Positions 55,132 to 63,871 of a stretch of 64,000 bases of DNA are shown in pieces (within the stretch, counting starts at the first letter, position 1; each line of letters starts with the position of its first letter). The stretch spans positions 930,001 to 994,000 of the forward strand of contig CCKK01000002.1 of assembly GCA_001048675.1 (NCBI GenBank), read 5' to 3'. A program made the translations under genes and the position numbers. The DNA comes from Vibrio diabolicus. Lineage in GTDB: Bacteria > Pseudomonadota > Gammaproteobacteria > Enterobacterales > Vibrionaceae. The notes under the pieces are model-generated. The model ran no database searches, was not told where the DNA came from, and saw only the letters and a program-made list of their open reading frames with translations.

Positions 55132-56325
55132 CTAGCTTTTATTTTTTAATGCTAACTCATAGTGTTTAGCGAAATCTTCTAAATAAAATGGAGATTCTTT
55201 ATTGATAATGTCATCGGATAGCTTTTCATGAATATCCTCAAACCGCTTCCAACTTTGAGCATATTTTCTTGCTGGAATAACCTTATTAATAACCGTGTCT
55301 TTAGCTAAAGCTTCTGAGTATATCGACGTAGGCTCAACAAGCGACATAACACTTGAAACCGTACCCTCAACACCTTTCATTAACGCTTGTTCATGATTTT
55401 CTATATCACTAAACGCTTCTTTAATGGCTGCACTTGGTTTTAGGAAACTTGCAGTTTGACGGTTATATAAGTTATGAATTGCATCTTCTAAATTCGCAGA
55501 GAACTTCAGAGGATTATTTTCTGACTTCCGAAACGCAGTATGACTAAGTCGATTTGTTTGTTTAAATACCGCTCGATTGTGCAGCGTTTCCATTAAACCA
55601 ACTAACATCAAAGAAAATGATTCCCCCAGTTGTTCAAACCATTGCTCTCTGTTATCGCTGGGAATCATCGTTGGATCAATACCCGCTCCTTTAATGAACG
55701 CCGCAAGCTCGCTCCCTTTACTATCAAATTTGGGAGTTGATTGACGTTCTAGCTGTCGTGGGGTTTCCGGTACAGGTGTAGGATCTACACTCTGTTTTTC
55801 TGGTTTGGGGATATCAATAAAATCATCGACTAAGCCAATATCTAGTTGAAAATCCGAAGGAACACTCTCATTCAAAAGCTCACTGGCACTAAGGCCGAGG
55901 TCTACAAACTCTGCTTCAGATGAACTCGAGAATGCTTCAGGTTCTGAACTGGAACGAAAGTTACTTTCCTGATTATGGAATGCCTCAGTGCTAGTTTGAA
56001 TACTTACTGAAATTTGGTAATCCCCTAAACTAACCGTATCGTCGTCACTTAGTGCAATCTCATTTCCTTGGCCCACAGGTGTCACAGCGTTATTAACAAA
56101 CGTGCCATTAGTTGATAAGTCTTTTATCAAGTATTTATCACCAAACTTGATGAGCTCTCCGTGAGTTCCGGATACTACTCTTTCAGGGTCTGGCAGTGTC
56201 CAATCACATTGCTCAGACCGACCAAACGTAACTTTGGCATGCTCATCACTTGATTCAAACACAAACTCACTCTCAATCTCTGGAGTAAATTTGTGAAAAC
56301 TTGTTATGGTTAAAACCAACTTCAT
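55132..56325 (-). CDS. tagH: T6SS FHA-domain protein TagH/Fha
   Basis: 397 aa. The N-terminal FHA domain (about 20-105) has the phosphothreonine-binding signature SGTHGELIKFGDKYLIKDLSTNGTFVN. A Ser/Glu-rich linker is followed by a C-terminal type VI FHA-associated domain (about 215-395). It is the target of the PpkA/PppA switch. It is the first gene of the long minus-strand operon. Confidence 0.94.
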   Translation of the reverse strand: MKLVLTITSFHKFTPEIESEFVFESSDEHAKVTFGRSEQCDWTLPDPERVVSGTHGELIKFGDKYLIKDLSTNGTFVNNAVTPVGQGNEIALSDDDTVSLGDYQISVSIQTSTEAFHNQESNFRSSSEPEAFSSSSEAEFVDLGLSASELLNESVPSDFQLDIGLVDDFIDIPKPEKQSVDPTPVPETPRQLERQSTPKFDSKGSELAAFIKGAGIDPTMIPSDNREQWFEQLGESFSLMLVGLMETLHNRAVFKQTNRLSHTAFRKSENNPLKFSANLEDAIHNLYNRQTASFLKPSAAIKEAFSDIENHEQALMKGVEGTVSSVMSLVEPTSIYSEALAKDTVINKVIPARKYAQSWKRFEDIHEKLSDDIINKESPFYLEDFAKHYELALKNKS

Positions 56326-56634
56326 GTAAACCTCGCCAAAGACCTGCTAAATATTATTTTTAATTTTATTATTAGTCACTTTCTTATTAACAGTAAGATT
56401 AATAAAAACCTTAAACCTGCCATTGAAAATCATGCACGGAATAATGAATCATTTTTTTATCAAAGCAATCACGTAATGTTCAACAATTTTAATTATCCAA
56501 CCAAGTTCAAATTTTTGACACTTAGACTTTCATCAATAAAAAAACGAATGTTAGTTTGGCCGCGAAATTCTAACATAATGACTTTTCATTGAGCAGAAAG
56601 GTATATATTCCCCCATCATTTATACGGAGTTCTT
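56326..56634. promoter_or_regulatory. Divergent control region of the T6SS operon and kinase gene
   Basis: 309 AT-rich bases between divergent tagH and the kinase gene. For the plus strand, TTGACA (56515-56520), a 16-base spacer and TAAAAA is a weak sigma-70 candidate. No TGGC-N8-TGC sigma-54 site was found by eye. It must also hold the promoter of the core T6SS operon on the minus strand, which I cannot locate with confidence. Confidence 0.4.
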
Positions 56635-56637
56635 GTG

Positions 56638-58788
56638 ATGGAAGACAGCAATAAAAACAATTCTATAAATAATAAAGATAGCGGAGACAAAACTAAAATT
56701 GTAAAGACTCAAAAACGAGACAATGCAATTCAATCAAATAAAGTTGCTAGCAATGAAGGCTCCGTTCAAAATAAAAATGAAACAAATACAAAACTGTCTC
56801 AAAAAGAAAACACTCCGTTAGTTAATAAGAAAATAAACAATAAAAATAACACATCAAATAATGACAAAGATGTTATTAATGAGAATTTAATAGGCACAAC
56901 TGTCAAAAATCGATATGAAATCGAGTCGGTTCTTGGCCATGGCGGACTTTGTGATGTTTATTTGGCAAAAGATAAGATATTAGAATCTTCAGGTTCAGAA
57001 ACCCCTTACGTAGCATTAAAGATTTTACAAAAAGAGTTTGCATCTCAACCAGAGACTGCACGCATGTTGATACGTGAAGCTCAGCAAACACAAAGATTAA
57101 GTCACCCTAATATTATTAGGGTTTTTGATTTTGGTGTCGATGGCGAAATATATTTCTTAGTGATGGAATATATTAATGGGGAAACATTAGAGAATTTAAT
57201 ACAACGATCTAGGCCGCATGGGCTGAAGTTTAATGCAACTTTATCGATTCTAAATCAGGTACTTGACGCCCTGTCTTACGCCCATTCACTTGGTGTCGTG
57301 CATGCCGATTTAAAGCCCGCTAACGTCATTTTAACGTCTGAAGGTAATGTTAAATTACTCGACTTTGGTGTATCTAAAACTCATCAATTAAAGCAAGATC
57401 AATACGCAGCTAAACGTAAATCCGAAAATGTGGAGACTCTTGGTTATACTCCAAACTACGCATCGCTCAACTTGTTGTCGGGTAAAGAGCCAAACTTAAG
57501 CGACGATATGTTTGCGCTATTTTGTATTGCTTACGAGTTATTGAGTTGCAAGCATCCTTATTCAAGAACTCCTGTTAATGAAGCTCTCAAAAAGAAAATG
57601 AAGGTCTCGAAACCTGCTAATATGCCAGCATCTAAGTGGCCTATCTTTGCACGCGTGTTTTCAACTGGCATCATCCCCAAAGACCTTACCCCAGAGCAGT
57701 TAAAACAAAAGTTGAACATGCGATATTGGCCTATCGTTAGCGGTGTAGCTGCAAGCGTACTATTGGTTACCGGAATCGTATTTGGCTATCAACAACAACA
57801 AGAAACCATCTCTGATTTAGAAATAGCGATTAACAAGCAAAATGATCAGATTAATGGGCAGGAATGGTTGCTTGATACACCGCCAGAAAAAAGCTTGTCA
57901 CTGATTAATAGTGAGAAAAACTTACACCCGGTGATTAAAGCTGGCTTACTACGACAGCACAAGAGCTACCTTCTAAGTGAGTTTGAATCTGAGATTGATC
58001 AGGTTCTGAATTCTGATGCTAACAACTATCCAAATTATGATGAAATCGAGTCTGTACTAAACAAAGCAAAAGCCTACTACCCTGACTCACATAAAATTGA
58101 AGTTCTGGCGTTAGATATTCAATCAAGCAAGCACTCAACATTGCTTTCGATAGCCAGACAAATCAATAGCCAACTGGAAAAGTCTCGATACAGTAAAGAA
58201 GAAGACAGTAAGTCCATCTATGAACTGAAAGATGAGTTAAATCAAATTCATCAGGATTACCCATTTACACCAAGCTCATTATCTAGCGATGTTTTTGGTA
58301 AACACCTAACTGAAGCACTCAAAAATAAAGATGCTGCAGCACTTGTTGCGCTAATTAAGGTTGGGAATACTTTCTTCTCAAACGTTGAAGAGCATCAAAA
58401 CAACTTAAAAATAAGCAACGCGATGAAAGATGCAGTTCTCGAAATGAAACTGTATGAGACCGCGCTAGACTCTAAGGATCCTCTACCATTTCCGGACGAG
58501 GCTGCTCGAATTTTGTTCCAAGAGGAATTTGAAAACTTCTATTACCGCCTAGAAAAGGCAAGAACAACAACTCACCTCGATAACTTAGTGAAAGATGTTG
58601 ATCAGTTTTCGAAGAACTTTCCTATCGGTTTTCAAGATATTAACGATTTGAGATTCAAAACTGCAGATAAATACCTGCGCTTCTCCGACATACTACTCAA
58701 TAAGAGAAGGACCACAAGCGCAAGACGTGCAATGAAGAAGGCGAACGAGTTAATGAAGCAGGTAGAACAGGACTCCAAGCAAAGCTAA
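56638..58788 (+). CDS. T6SS-linked Ser/Thr protein kinase (PpkA-like)
   Basis: 716 aa from the ATG at 56638 (GGAG 8 bases upstream). An Asn/Lys-rich tail of about 85 residues precedes a kinase domain (about 88-340): the Gly-loop LGHGGLCDVYLAK, VALKIL with catalytic Lys, HADLKPANVIL and LDFGVSK. The usual HRD is HAD, so this is a non-RD type, and the APE motif is also altered (YASLNLL). One membrane helix (about 363-385) leads to a helical periplasmic region of about 330 residues. By context it phosphorylates TagH/Fha and is opposed by PppA. The terminator follows at 58795-58817. Confidence 0.9.
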   Translation: MEDSNKNNSINNKDSGDKTKIVKTQKRDNAIQSNKVASNEGSVQNKNETNTKLSQKENTPLVNKKINNKNNTSNNDKDVINENLIGTTVKNRYEIESVLGHGGLCDVYLAKDKILESSGSETPYVALKILQKEFASQPETARMLIREAQQTQRLSHPNIIRVFDFGVDGEIYFLVMEYINGETLENLIQRSRPHGLKFNATLSILNQVLDALSYAHSLGVVHADLKPANVILTSEGNVKLLDFGVSKTHQLKQDQYAAKRKSENVETLGYTPNYASLNLLSGKEPNLSDDMFALFCIAYELLSCKHPYSRTPVNEALKKKMKVSKPANMPASKWPIFARVFSTGIIPKDLTPEQLKQKLNMRYWPIVSGVAASVLLVTGIVFGYQQQQETISDLEIAINKQNDQINGQEWLLDTPPEKSLSLINSEKNLHPVIKAGLLRQHKSYLLSEFESEIDQVLNSDANNYPNYDEIESVLNKAKAYYPDSHKIEVLALDIQSSKHSTLLSIARQINSQLEKSRYSKEEDSKSIYELKDELNQIHQDYPFTPSSLSSDVFGKHLTEALKNKDAAALVALIKVGNTFFSNVEEHQNNLKISNAMKDAVLEMKLYETALDSKDPLPFPDEAARILFQEEFENFYYRLEKARTTTHLDNLVKDVDQFSKNFPIGFQDINDLRFKTADKYLRFSDILLNKRRTTSARRAMKKANELMKQVEQDSKQS

Positions 58789-58794
58789 TTGTAC

Positions 58795-58820
58795 AAAAGG
58801 GGCGCAAGGCCCCTTTTTTG
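58795..58820 (+). terminator. Intrinsic terminator of the kinase gene
   Basis: AAGGGGC and GCCCCTT form a stem around a GCAAG-type loop, followed by TTTTTG. It directly follows the kinase stop. Confidence 0.85.
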
Positions 58821-59218
58821 CGTCAAGCTACTTGCCATTATGCAACTAGGTTGCTAGCTTGTATTTGTACTCAATTAGGAGAGTTAACCTTGACTGAAGG
58901 AATAGTCAAAGTTGGCGAGCGCTTGGCTTACTTGTTTGGTGATTACTTTAAACTAGGTAGACAAGACTGTTCCCAACCCAGCATTTTATTTGGAACCCAC
59001 TATCACGTAACTTGTGTTGCCACGACACGAGTGCAAAATGCTTTGCACAAAAGATTAGATCATAGACACTTGTATATAAGTCAAAGTGTACCGAACAATA
59101 ACTTTGTTTTTATGAGTCTAGCTCAAGTGATAAGCACACTGTTCAGCGCTCAACCTCCCCCCACTTCAACATTTCTATCCGATACATTTTTCTACCTCGC
59201 GGTTAGTCAGAGGTAAAC
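58821..59218. other. Intergenic region upstream of the Hpt gene
   Basis: A plus-strand open frame (58818-59216) is present, but it starts inside the terminator, has no ribosome site and no protein-like composition, so I do not call it. A perfect dyad GTGCAAA-ATGC-TTTGCAC lies at 59031-59048 and could be an operator or small hairpin. The promoter of the Hpt gene is expected here. Confidence 0.45.
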
Positions 59219-59554
59219 ATGATTAATTTTGATGTTCTCAATAAATACATGGAGAACGACGTAGATCTTATCGTCACCGTTTTTTCCACATACTTAGAAG
59301 ACCACGCCAATGACATACAGCGTATCAATGAGTTGTACGCAAACAAATGTTGGCCGGAACTCTACTTATTGGCTCACAGTCTAAAGGGCATTCTAGAGAG
59401 CTTTGGTGAAGAAACCGCTGTCATTGTTTTCACAAAAATAGAAGCAGAAACAAGAAACGATAACGAGCCAGATAGCTCAGATATAGCTATAGTTACTAAA
59501 GAGCTAGCTGCCATTAATCAACAAATCTTTGCTTACTTGAAGAATATGCAATAA
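59219..59554 (+). CDS. Stand-alone Hpt phosphotransfer protein
   Basis: 111 aa, all-helical. The Hpt signature AHSLKGILESFGEE places the phospho-accepting His at residue 53, with the following Lys-Gly typical of the family. It should relay phosphate between a hybrid histidine kinase and a response regulator. No histidine kinase is in the window, but a receiver-PP2C protein is encoded 1 kb away on the opposite strand and is the obvious candidate partner. A small gene follows 28 bases later. Confidence 0.88.
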   Translation: MINFDVLNKYMENDVDLIVTVFSTYLEDHANDIQRINELYANKCWPELYLLAHSLKGILESFGEETAVIVFTKIEAETRNDNEPDSSDIAIVTKELAAINQQIFAYLKNMQ

Positions 59555-59582
59555 AACAAATTAAGGCTTAACTGGGGGAAAT

Positions 59583-59780
59583 ATGGCAATGAACAATAGC
59601 AATTTCAAGGAGCTGATTGAGTCTCTCAAAGACTTAACGCCAACTCAAAAGAGGTACTTGCTTAGTCGTACAAAGATGGCGTTAGATGATGAGAGCAATA
59701 TGCTAAACATCAGTGATATACTGACACCAGAAGAGTTGGAAGCATTGTTGTCGCCTGCACCAACTACAAATACAAAATAA
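59583..59780 (+). CDS. Small acidic protein following the Hpt gene
   Basis: 65 aa with a strong GGGGGA ribosome site. The first ATG (59583) has a short spacing and a second ATG at 59589 may be used. The sequence is hydrophilic and helical (FKELIESLKDLTPTQKRYLLSRTKMALDDE), then an acidic segment with LTPEELEALLSP, ending Thr/Asn/Lys. No family is recognised. Two helix-capping L-T-P motifs might mark protein-binding helices. It is probably co-transcribed with the Hpt gene. Confidence 0.7.
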   Translation: MAMNNSNFKELIESLKDLTPTQKRYLLSRTKMALDDESNMLNISDILTPEELEALLSPAPTTNTK

Positions 59781-59812
59781 CAATGATATACAACGTAACC
59801 GTCAGATTAACG

Positions 59813-60310
59813 CTAGGGACCAGGTGGGGTGAATAGATCTTGCTTGGTTGTTAGTTTTTCTCCGTTCTTCTTCACTAAAACAAACGTGTTTTTTCCAATC
59901 TCTTTTTCTAACTTGAACTGGTCAGATAATTGAGCGACTAACATAAGTCCACGACCTGAAGCAGACCAACTATCATCATCCATTAAGTTAGGAGCCTCAA
60001 TCTGTTTATTTTTATGTTGGTTGAATGTCATTTCATTGATTGACGCTCCGTAGTCAGAAACCCTAAGTTCAATGAAATCTGACATTTGGTCGCATCTAAT
60101 CCTACATTCCACGTCTATCGGCTTGCCTTCAATTTCGCTGTAAGAATGGACGTAAGCATTGTTCATAAGCTCAACAACACAAAGCTCCAATGACTGAGCC
60201 GTACTTAACGATACTTGATTATCCATTAAAAACTTAGCAACCTCTTTGCTCGCACTTCGAGAGCGAGTAAGGGATCCACCGTAAGTTCGTTTAAACTCGC
60301 TCTGGAACAT
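59813..60310 (-). CDS. Anti-sigma-factor-type serine kinase/ATPase (HATPase_c)
   Basis: 165 aa with the RsbW/SpoIIAB-like GHKL ATPase fold: an N-box ELMNNAYVHSYSE near residue 50, a DYGAS segment, and a G-box SASGRGLMLVAQLSD near residue 112. Such proteins bind a sigma factor or other target and phosphorylate a STAS antagonist. No STAS or sigma gene is in the window. It lies 23 bases after the receiver-PP2C gene, in the same operon. Confidence 0.87.
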   Translation of the reverse strand: MFQSEFKRTYGGSLTRSRSASKEVAKFLMDNQVSLSTAQSLELCVVELMNNAYVHSYSEIEGKPIDVECRIRCDQMSDFIELRVSDYGASINEMTFNQHKNKQIEAPNLMDDDSWSASGRGLMLVAQLSDQFKLEKEIGKNTFVLVKKNGEKLTTKQDLFTPPGP

Positions 60311-60333
60311 TCTTTTCCTTTATCCCTAGGCTA

Positions 60334-61527
60334 TCAGCCACGCCACCTTACTTGTAAAAGACTCGCATCATCATCAAACTCATCTTTGTTCTGCCAAGAT
60401 TGTACTTGTTCAAAGACACATCTAGCCTGCACTTCTACTTCTAATTGCGAAGTACAAACAGCTTTTATACTTGATGCCAACCTTTGTACTGAAAACATCG
60501 CATCGCCTCGCCTTGCTTCTATCAAACCATCCGAATAAAGCCATACTACATCCCCCTCACTCAGAATAATTTTATTACCAACGTACTCCATCGGCTGCAA
60601 AGCGCCAATCATAAAGTTGTCTTCACCCGCCAGCTCTGTAGTTTCGGTGCTCGCTCGCCAAATAAGGAATTTAGGATGACCAGCAGTACAATAGCGAAGT
60701 TGTCCTGATTCTGTATTAAGAATGGCATAAACCATAGTGAAATAAAGCTGACTGTTTCTAGTTTGCTGATACCGTCGGTTTAGCCGATCAATAACGGCTG
60801 CTGGTTCACTGATACAGTAGTCGCCATCTCTTAGCTCCATGGTTATCGAATCAGGTCCCAGATTTTGAGATAACGTCTGTTGGATAGAAAAAGCCATCAA
60901 AGCAGACGAAACACCATGACCTGAAACATCGAAAACATAAAATGCGACATGTTGTTCATCAAGCTCAAAATACCCCAACATGTCACCACCAATCTGGGAG
61001 CACGGTTTGTAGGCGTAACTAAATTGCATGTTCTGGATAGACGACTCCGCTGGGAGTAGTTGCTCCATCAGGTGACTAGCATACTGTAAATCTTGATGGA
61101 TCATTCGATAGGCTGCATCTAACTCTTTATTTCTATCAACGAGTTTGTTGTGCAGCTGCAGAGTTCGGAAACCCGCTCGAATTCTCGCTTGAAGTTCTTC
61201 GACAGACGTTTTCTTATCCACAAAGTCATCTGCGCCAGCATCGATGCCTTTCACGATCGAGCTTTGGTCATTTCTAGAGGACAATAAAACAAAGAAAATG
61301 TAACGTTCGCTAACTTGCGATTTTAATTGCCGACACAGCTCAATACCATTAATGCCAGGCATCATTAAGTCACTCAGTACAAACTGAATATCTTTGCGAT
61401 AAGTCAGCACTTCAAGTGCGGATTGTCCGTCTTCAACAGCAATAACTTCATATCCCTGCTTTTCTAATGCACTGCTGATATAAAGTAGTACTGTTTTACT
61501 GTCATCGACCAAAAGAATGGATTTCAT
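60334..61527 (-). CDS. Response regulator with PP2C (SpoIIE/RsbU-like) phosphatase
   Basis: 397 aa. The receiver domain (1-120) has the acidic pair DD (8-9), phospho-acceptor Asp53 in LSDLMMP, and Lys105. A helical linker (about 120-160) precedes the PP2C domain with QIGGDMLGYF, VFDVSGHGVSSALMAF, LYSDGLIEAR and DDASLLQVRW, so metal ligands are intact. It should dephosphorylate a STAS protein when phosphorylated. The Hpt protein nearby could be the donor. It is in an operon with the anti-sigma-type ATPase gene. Confidence 0.92.
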   Translation of the reverse strand: MKSILLVDDSKTVLLYISSALEKQGYEVIAVEDGQSALEVLTYRKDIQFVLSDLMMPGINGIELCRQLKSQVSERYIFFVLLSSRNDQSSIVKGIDAGADDFVDKKTSVEELQARIRAGFRTLQLHNKLVDRNKELDAAYRMIHQDLQYASHLMEQLLPAESSIQNMQFSYAYKPCSQIGGDMLGYFELDEQHVAFYVFDVSGHGVSSALMAFSIQQTLSQNLGPDSITMELRDGDYCISEPAAVIDRLNRRYQQTRNSQLYFTMVYAILNTESGQLRYCTAGHPKFLIWRASTETTELAGEDNFMIGALQPMEYVGNKIILSEGDVVWLYSDGLIEARRGDAMFSVQRLASSIKAVCTSQLEVEVQARCVFEQVQSWQNKDEFDDDASLLQVRWRG

Positions 61528-61556
61528 TCGCCTCCTTAAGACGGTAGTCGGGCACG

Positions 61557-61817
61557 CTAACGCAGAACACTAGTCACTGATTGCTCATTTCTAAAACGAC
61601 TATAATCTTCAGCTAATAACTGGTGTTGATATCGAGTGTAAGAAAGCGCCTCATTGGAGATTAATATCTGATGCTCTTTCTCTATTAACTGACTTTGCAG
61701 TTTTTCAATCTGTTCATTCTGCTGTGTGTTATTGAGGTACAGCGCGACGAGACCAAAGACCGAAACCATTAAAAGAGCAATAAGAACATTATTGATAGTT
61801 TTAACTTGAATACGCAT
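61557..61817 (-). CDS. Small membrane protein with coiled coil
   Basis: 86 aa. One N-terminal membrane helix (about 9-28) is followed by a Gln/Glu-rich heptad helix (about 32-70). The orientation and function are unknown. It lies 29 bases upstream of the receiver-PP2C gene on the same strand, so it is probably the first gene of that operon. An AGGAGAGG ribosome site precedes the ATG. Confidence 0.7.
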   Translation of the reverse strand: MRIQVKTINNVLIALLMVSVFGLVALYLNNTQQNEQIEKLQSQLIEKEHQILISNEALSYTRYQHQLLAEDYSRFRNEQSVTSVLR

Positions 61818-62031
61818 GACCTCTCCTTGTCTATTAATAGACTTCCCACTATGAAAAGAACGTCTACAGACTAAGAGCGCTAGGCTCTAAAACGCATTGA
61901 AGCCCATTGAGGTTGTTTTTCCAATTATAGGCGATAGGAGACAAAATAAAGAAAAAAGCTGAAGAATTTGAATATCCTTGTGAATTCGAAAGGCAATAGC
62001 AGCGAGCAATGATCTACTCGCTGCTGGTACA

Positions 62032-62646
62032 TCAACTTAGAAATGCAGGCCGAGCTGAAACTTGCTCATACCAACGCGCAATGTTTGGTGCAGTAGTAAG
62101 CACATCGATTTCTAGGCCTTTAATTGCAAAACCAATCAAAATAAAGCCTGTAATATCGACGATAGTAAAATGGTCAGCGGCAATGAACTCGCTTTCACCA
62201 AGTCGCTTATCTAACAACGGTAAAAACTCTTGCACGCGTTGCTTGGACTCTTCACCCCACTCTTTAACACAACGCTCTCTATCTTCATAGATAGCTGTGA
62301 TGTTTCTAAATGCTTGAAAAGCAGCATACAGACCTTGAAACTCCACCACGCGATGCCACATTTCCACTTGCGCGCGCTCAAGTTGGTTTGCCCCAAACAG
62401 AGCTAAATTATTTTCAAACGCTTCATCCAGATAACGACAAATTGCGACGCTCTCACAAATCGTCGTGCCATCTTCAAGCTCAAGCAATGGCACTTTTCCA
62501 TTGACGCTTTTTTGCTTGAAATCTTCCGCTAGATTTTCGCCGTCACGCACATTTAAAGCGATGCGTTCAACATCGCCACCAATTTCCTTTAAAAAAATGC
62601 TAACTCGCTTACAACTTGGAGTTATCGCGGTTTCGTAGAGCTTCAT
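62032..62646 (-). CDS. Glutathione S-transferase
   Basis: 204 aa with a thioredoxin-like N-domain (about 1-80: MKLYETAITPSCKRVSIFLKEIGG, the GKVPLLELEDGTTICESVAICRYLDE G-site with the cis-Pro and Glu-Ser pair) and an all-helical C-domain containing FTIVDITGFILIGFA. It conjugates or reduces electrophilic compounds with glutathione. It is divergent from the tetR gene across a short region with a clear operator, so it is probably repressed by that regulator. Confidence 0.92.
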   Translation of the reverse strand: MKLYETAITPSCKRVSIFLKEIGGDVERIALNVRDGENLAEDFKQKSVNGKVPLLELEDGTTICESVAICRYLDEAFENNLALFGANQLERAQVEMWHRVVEFQGLYAAFQAFRNITAIYEDRERCVKEWGEESKQRVQEFLPLLDKRLGESEFIAADHFTIVDITGFILIGFAIKGLEIDVLTTAPNIARWYEQVSARPAFLS

Positions 62647-62667
62647 TTTATATCCTTTTTTCTTTTT

Positions 62668-62683
62668 CTAACCGATTGGTTAG
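62668..62683. promoter_or_regulatory. Probable TetR operator between gst and tetR
   Basis: A perfect dyad CTAACC-GATT-GGTTAG lies 22 bases upstream of the gst start and about 110 bases upstream of the TetR gene start. The ACCGATTGGT core resembles the NemR-type TetR operators. Repression of both divergent genes is inferred. Confidence 0.65.
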
Positions 62684-62791
62684 GATATACTGTAGCCAGT
62701 TTATAAACGATCAGTCAAGAACTTCATTTCCCAAAAGTTGTTCAATAAGTTTAGGAGTGGTTTGAGAAAAACCGCTCAGGTAGGTACGCAT

Positions 62792-63367
62792 ATGGCAAGA
62801 AAAGCCAACTTCGATCGAGAAGAAAAACTATTAGTCGCTATGGACGTTTTTTGGCGCAAAGGTTTCGCTAATACATCCATATCGGATCTCACCGACGAGT
62901 TGAACATCAACCGCTTCAGTCTTTACAACACCTATGGTGACAAGCAACAGCTCTACTACGAAGCGCTCGATACTTACTTGAAAAAGGTCTCGCTACCGTC
63001 ACTGAATGATTTGGAAAAAGACGACGCGTCTTTACCTGAGTTGGAATCGTTCCTTAAATCTTTTGCTGAGCTGCAACGCAAACGCAACTGTGGGTGTTTT
63101 ATTCAAAATGCGTTGATTGAGCACGCTGGCGAAGACGATGACGTACTGCGCAAAGGGCATTTTTTGTTTGACCATCTTATCGACATCATTGCGGATGCGC
63201 TGACCAATGCGCAAAAAGAAACCTTAGTGCCGAAAACGCTGAAACCAGAAGAGCTCGCTCGTTTCGTTCTCAACAACATGCAAGGTATGCGCGTACTTGG
63301 CAAAGCCAAACGTTATGCAGACTTGGATACGGCGCTTTCCTGCTTGCTGGTTTTAATTAGGAAGTAA
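62792..63367 (+). CDS. TetR family transcriptional regulator
   Basis: 191 aa from the ATG at 62792 (AGGTAGG upstream); an open frame extends to 62738 without a ribosome site. The N-terminal helix-turn-helix FANTSISDLTDELNINRFSLYNTYGDKQQLYYEAL (about 30-65) is standard. The C-terminal ligand domain has a KRNCGCFIQN segment with two Cys, as in NemR/AcrR-like regulators that sense electrophiles. It is followed 1 base later by the PPC-domain gene and is divergent from gst. Confidence 0.92.
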   Translation: MARKANFDREEKLLVAMDVFWRKGFANTSISDLTDELNINRFSLYNTYGDKQQLYYEALDTYLKKVSLPSLNDLEKDDASLPELESFLKSFAELQRKRNCGCFIQNALIEHAGEDDDVLRKGHFLFDHLIDIIADALTNAQKETLVPKTLKPEELARFVLNNMQGMRVLGKAKRYADLDTALSCLLVLIRK

Positions 63368-63368
63368 T

Positions 63369-63773
63369 ATGTCGATTGAAGTGATAGCAGTTCGTCTTAC
63401 CAAAGGCATGGACTTAAAGCTGAGCCTAGCGAAATTGGTCGAGAAGCACGGTATCAAAGCGGGTTCGATTGCTTCATGCGTTGGCTGTATTTCTCAGCTC
63501 AACCTTCGTTTGGCAGGTGCAGAGAGTACGTTAACCAAACAAAATCCATTTGAAATCGTCTCTGTGATGGGAACCTTAACGCCTGAACATCAACACGTTC
63601 ATATCTCGGTCTCTGATCGTGAAGGACGAGTTTGGGGTGGGCATTTGCTAGAAGGCACAGTGATTGATACTACCGCAGAATTGATCATCCATTCTTACTC
63701 AGAACTTGAGTTCACTAGAGCGATGGACGACTCGACTGGCTATACCGAACTACAAGTGAACCCTTCCAAATAA
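63369..63773 (+). CDS. PPC (DUF296) domain protein
   Basis: 134 aa, a single PPC domain: LTKGMDLKLSLAKLVEKHGIKAGSIASCVGCISQLNLRLA, VSVMGTLTPEHQHVHISVSDREG, then GGHLLEGTVIDTTAELIIH with the conserved GxL/His pattern. Stand-alone bacterial PPC proteins form trimers of unknown role. The ATG begins 1 base after the TetR stop, so the two are translationally coupled. A terminator follows at 63777-63814. Confidence 0.88.
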   Translation: MSIEVIAVRLTKGMDLKLSLAKLVEKHGIKAGSIASCVGCISQLNLRLAGAESTLTKQNPFEIVSVMGTLTPEHQHVHISVSDREGRVWGGHLLEGTVIDTTAELIIHSYSELEFTRAMDDSTGYTELQVNPSK

Positions 63774-63776
63774 TTA

Positions 63777-63818
63777 AAAGCTCCAGAGCCATACTGTGCT
63801 GTCTCTGGAGCTTTATTC
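63777..63818 (+). terminator. Intrinsic terminator of the tetR-PPC operon
   Basis: AAAGCTCCAGAG and CTCTGGAGCTTT form a 12-bp stem around a loop of about 13 bases, followed by ATTCG. It may also serve the convergent nirD gene. Confidence 0.85.
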
Positions 63819-63871
63819 GCTTGCCTCTTACGCTAAGAATTTACTCATATCGAGCAAGCTAATTTCGAGGA

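Noticed and set aside
56326..56634. Sigma-54 promoter for the T6SS
   Set aside because: No GG-N10-GC element with the right flanks was found by eye on either strand, and no VasH-type activator gene is in the cluster.
58818..59216. 132-codon ORF between the kinase and Hpt genes
   Set aside because: It starts inside the kinase terminator, has no ribosome site and no recognisable domain or plausible composition.
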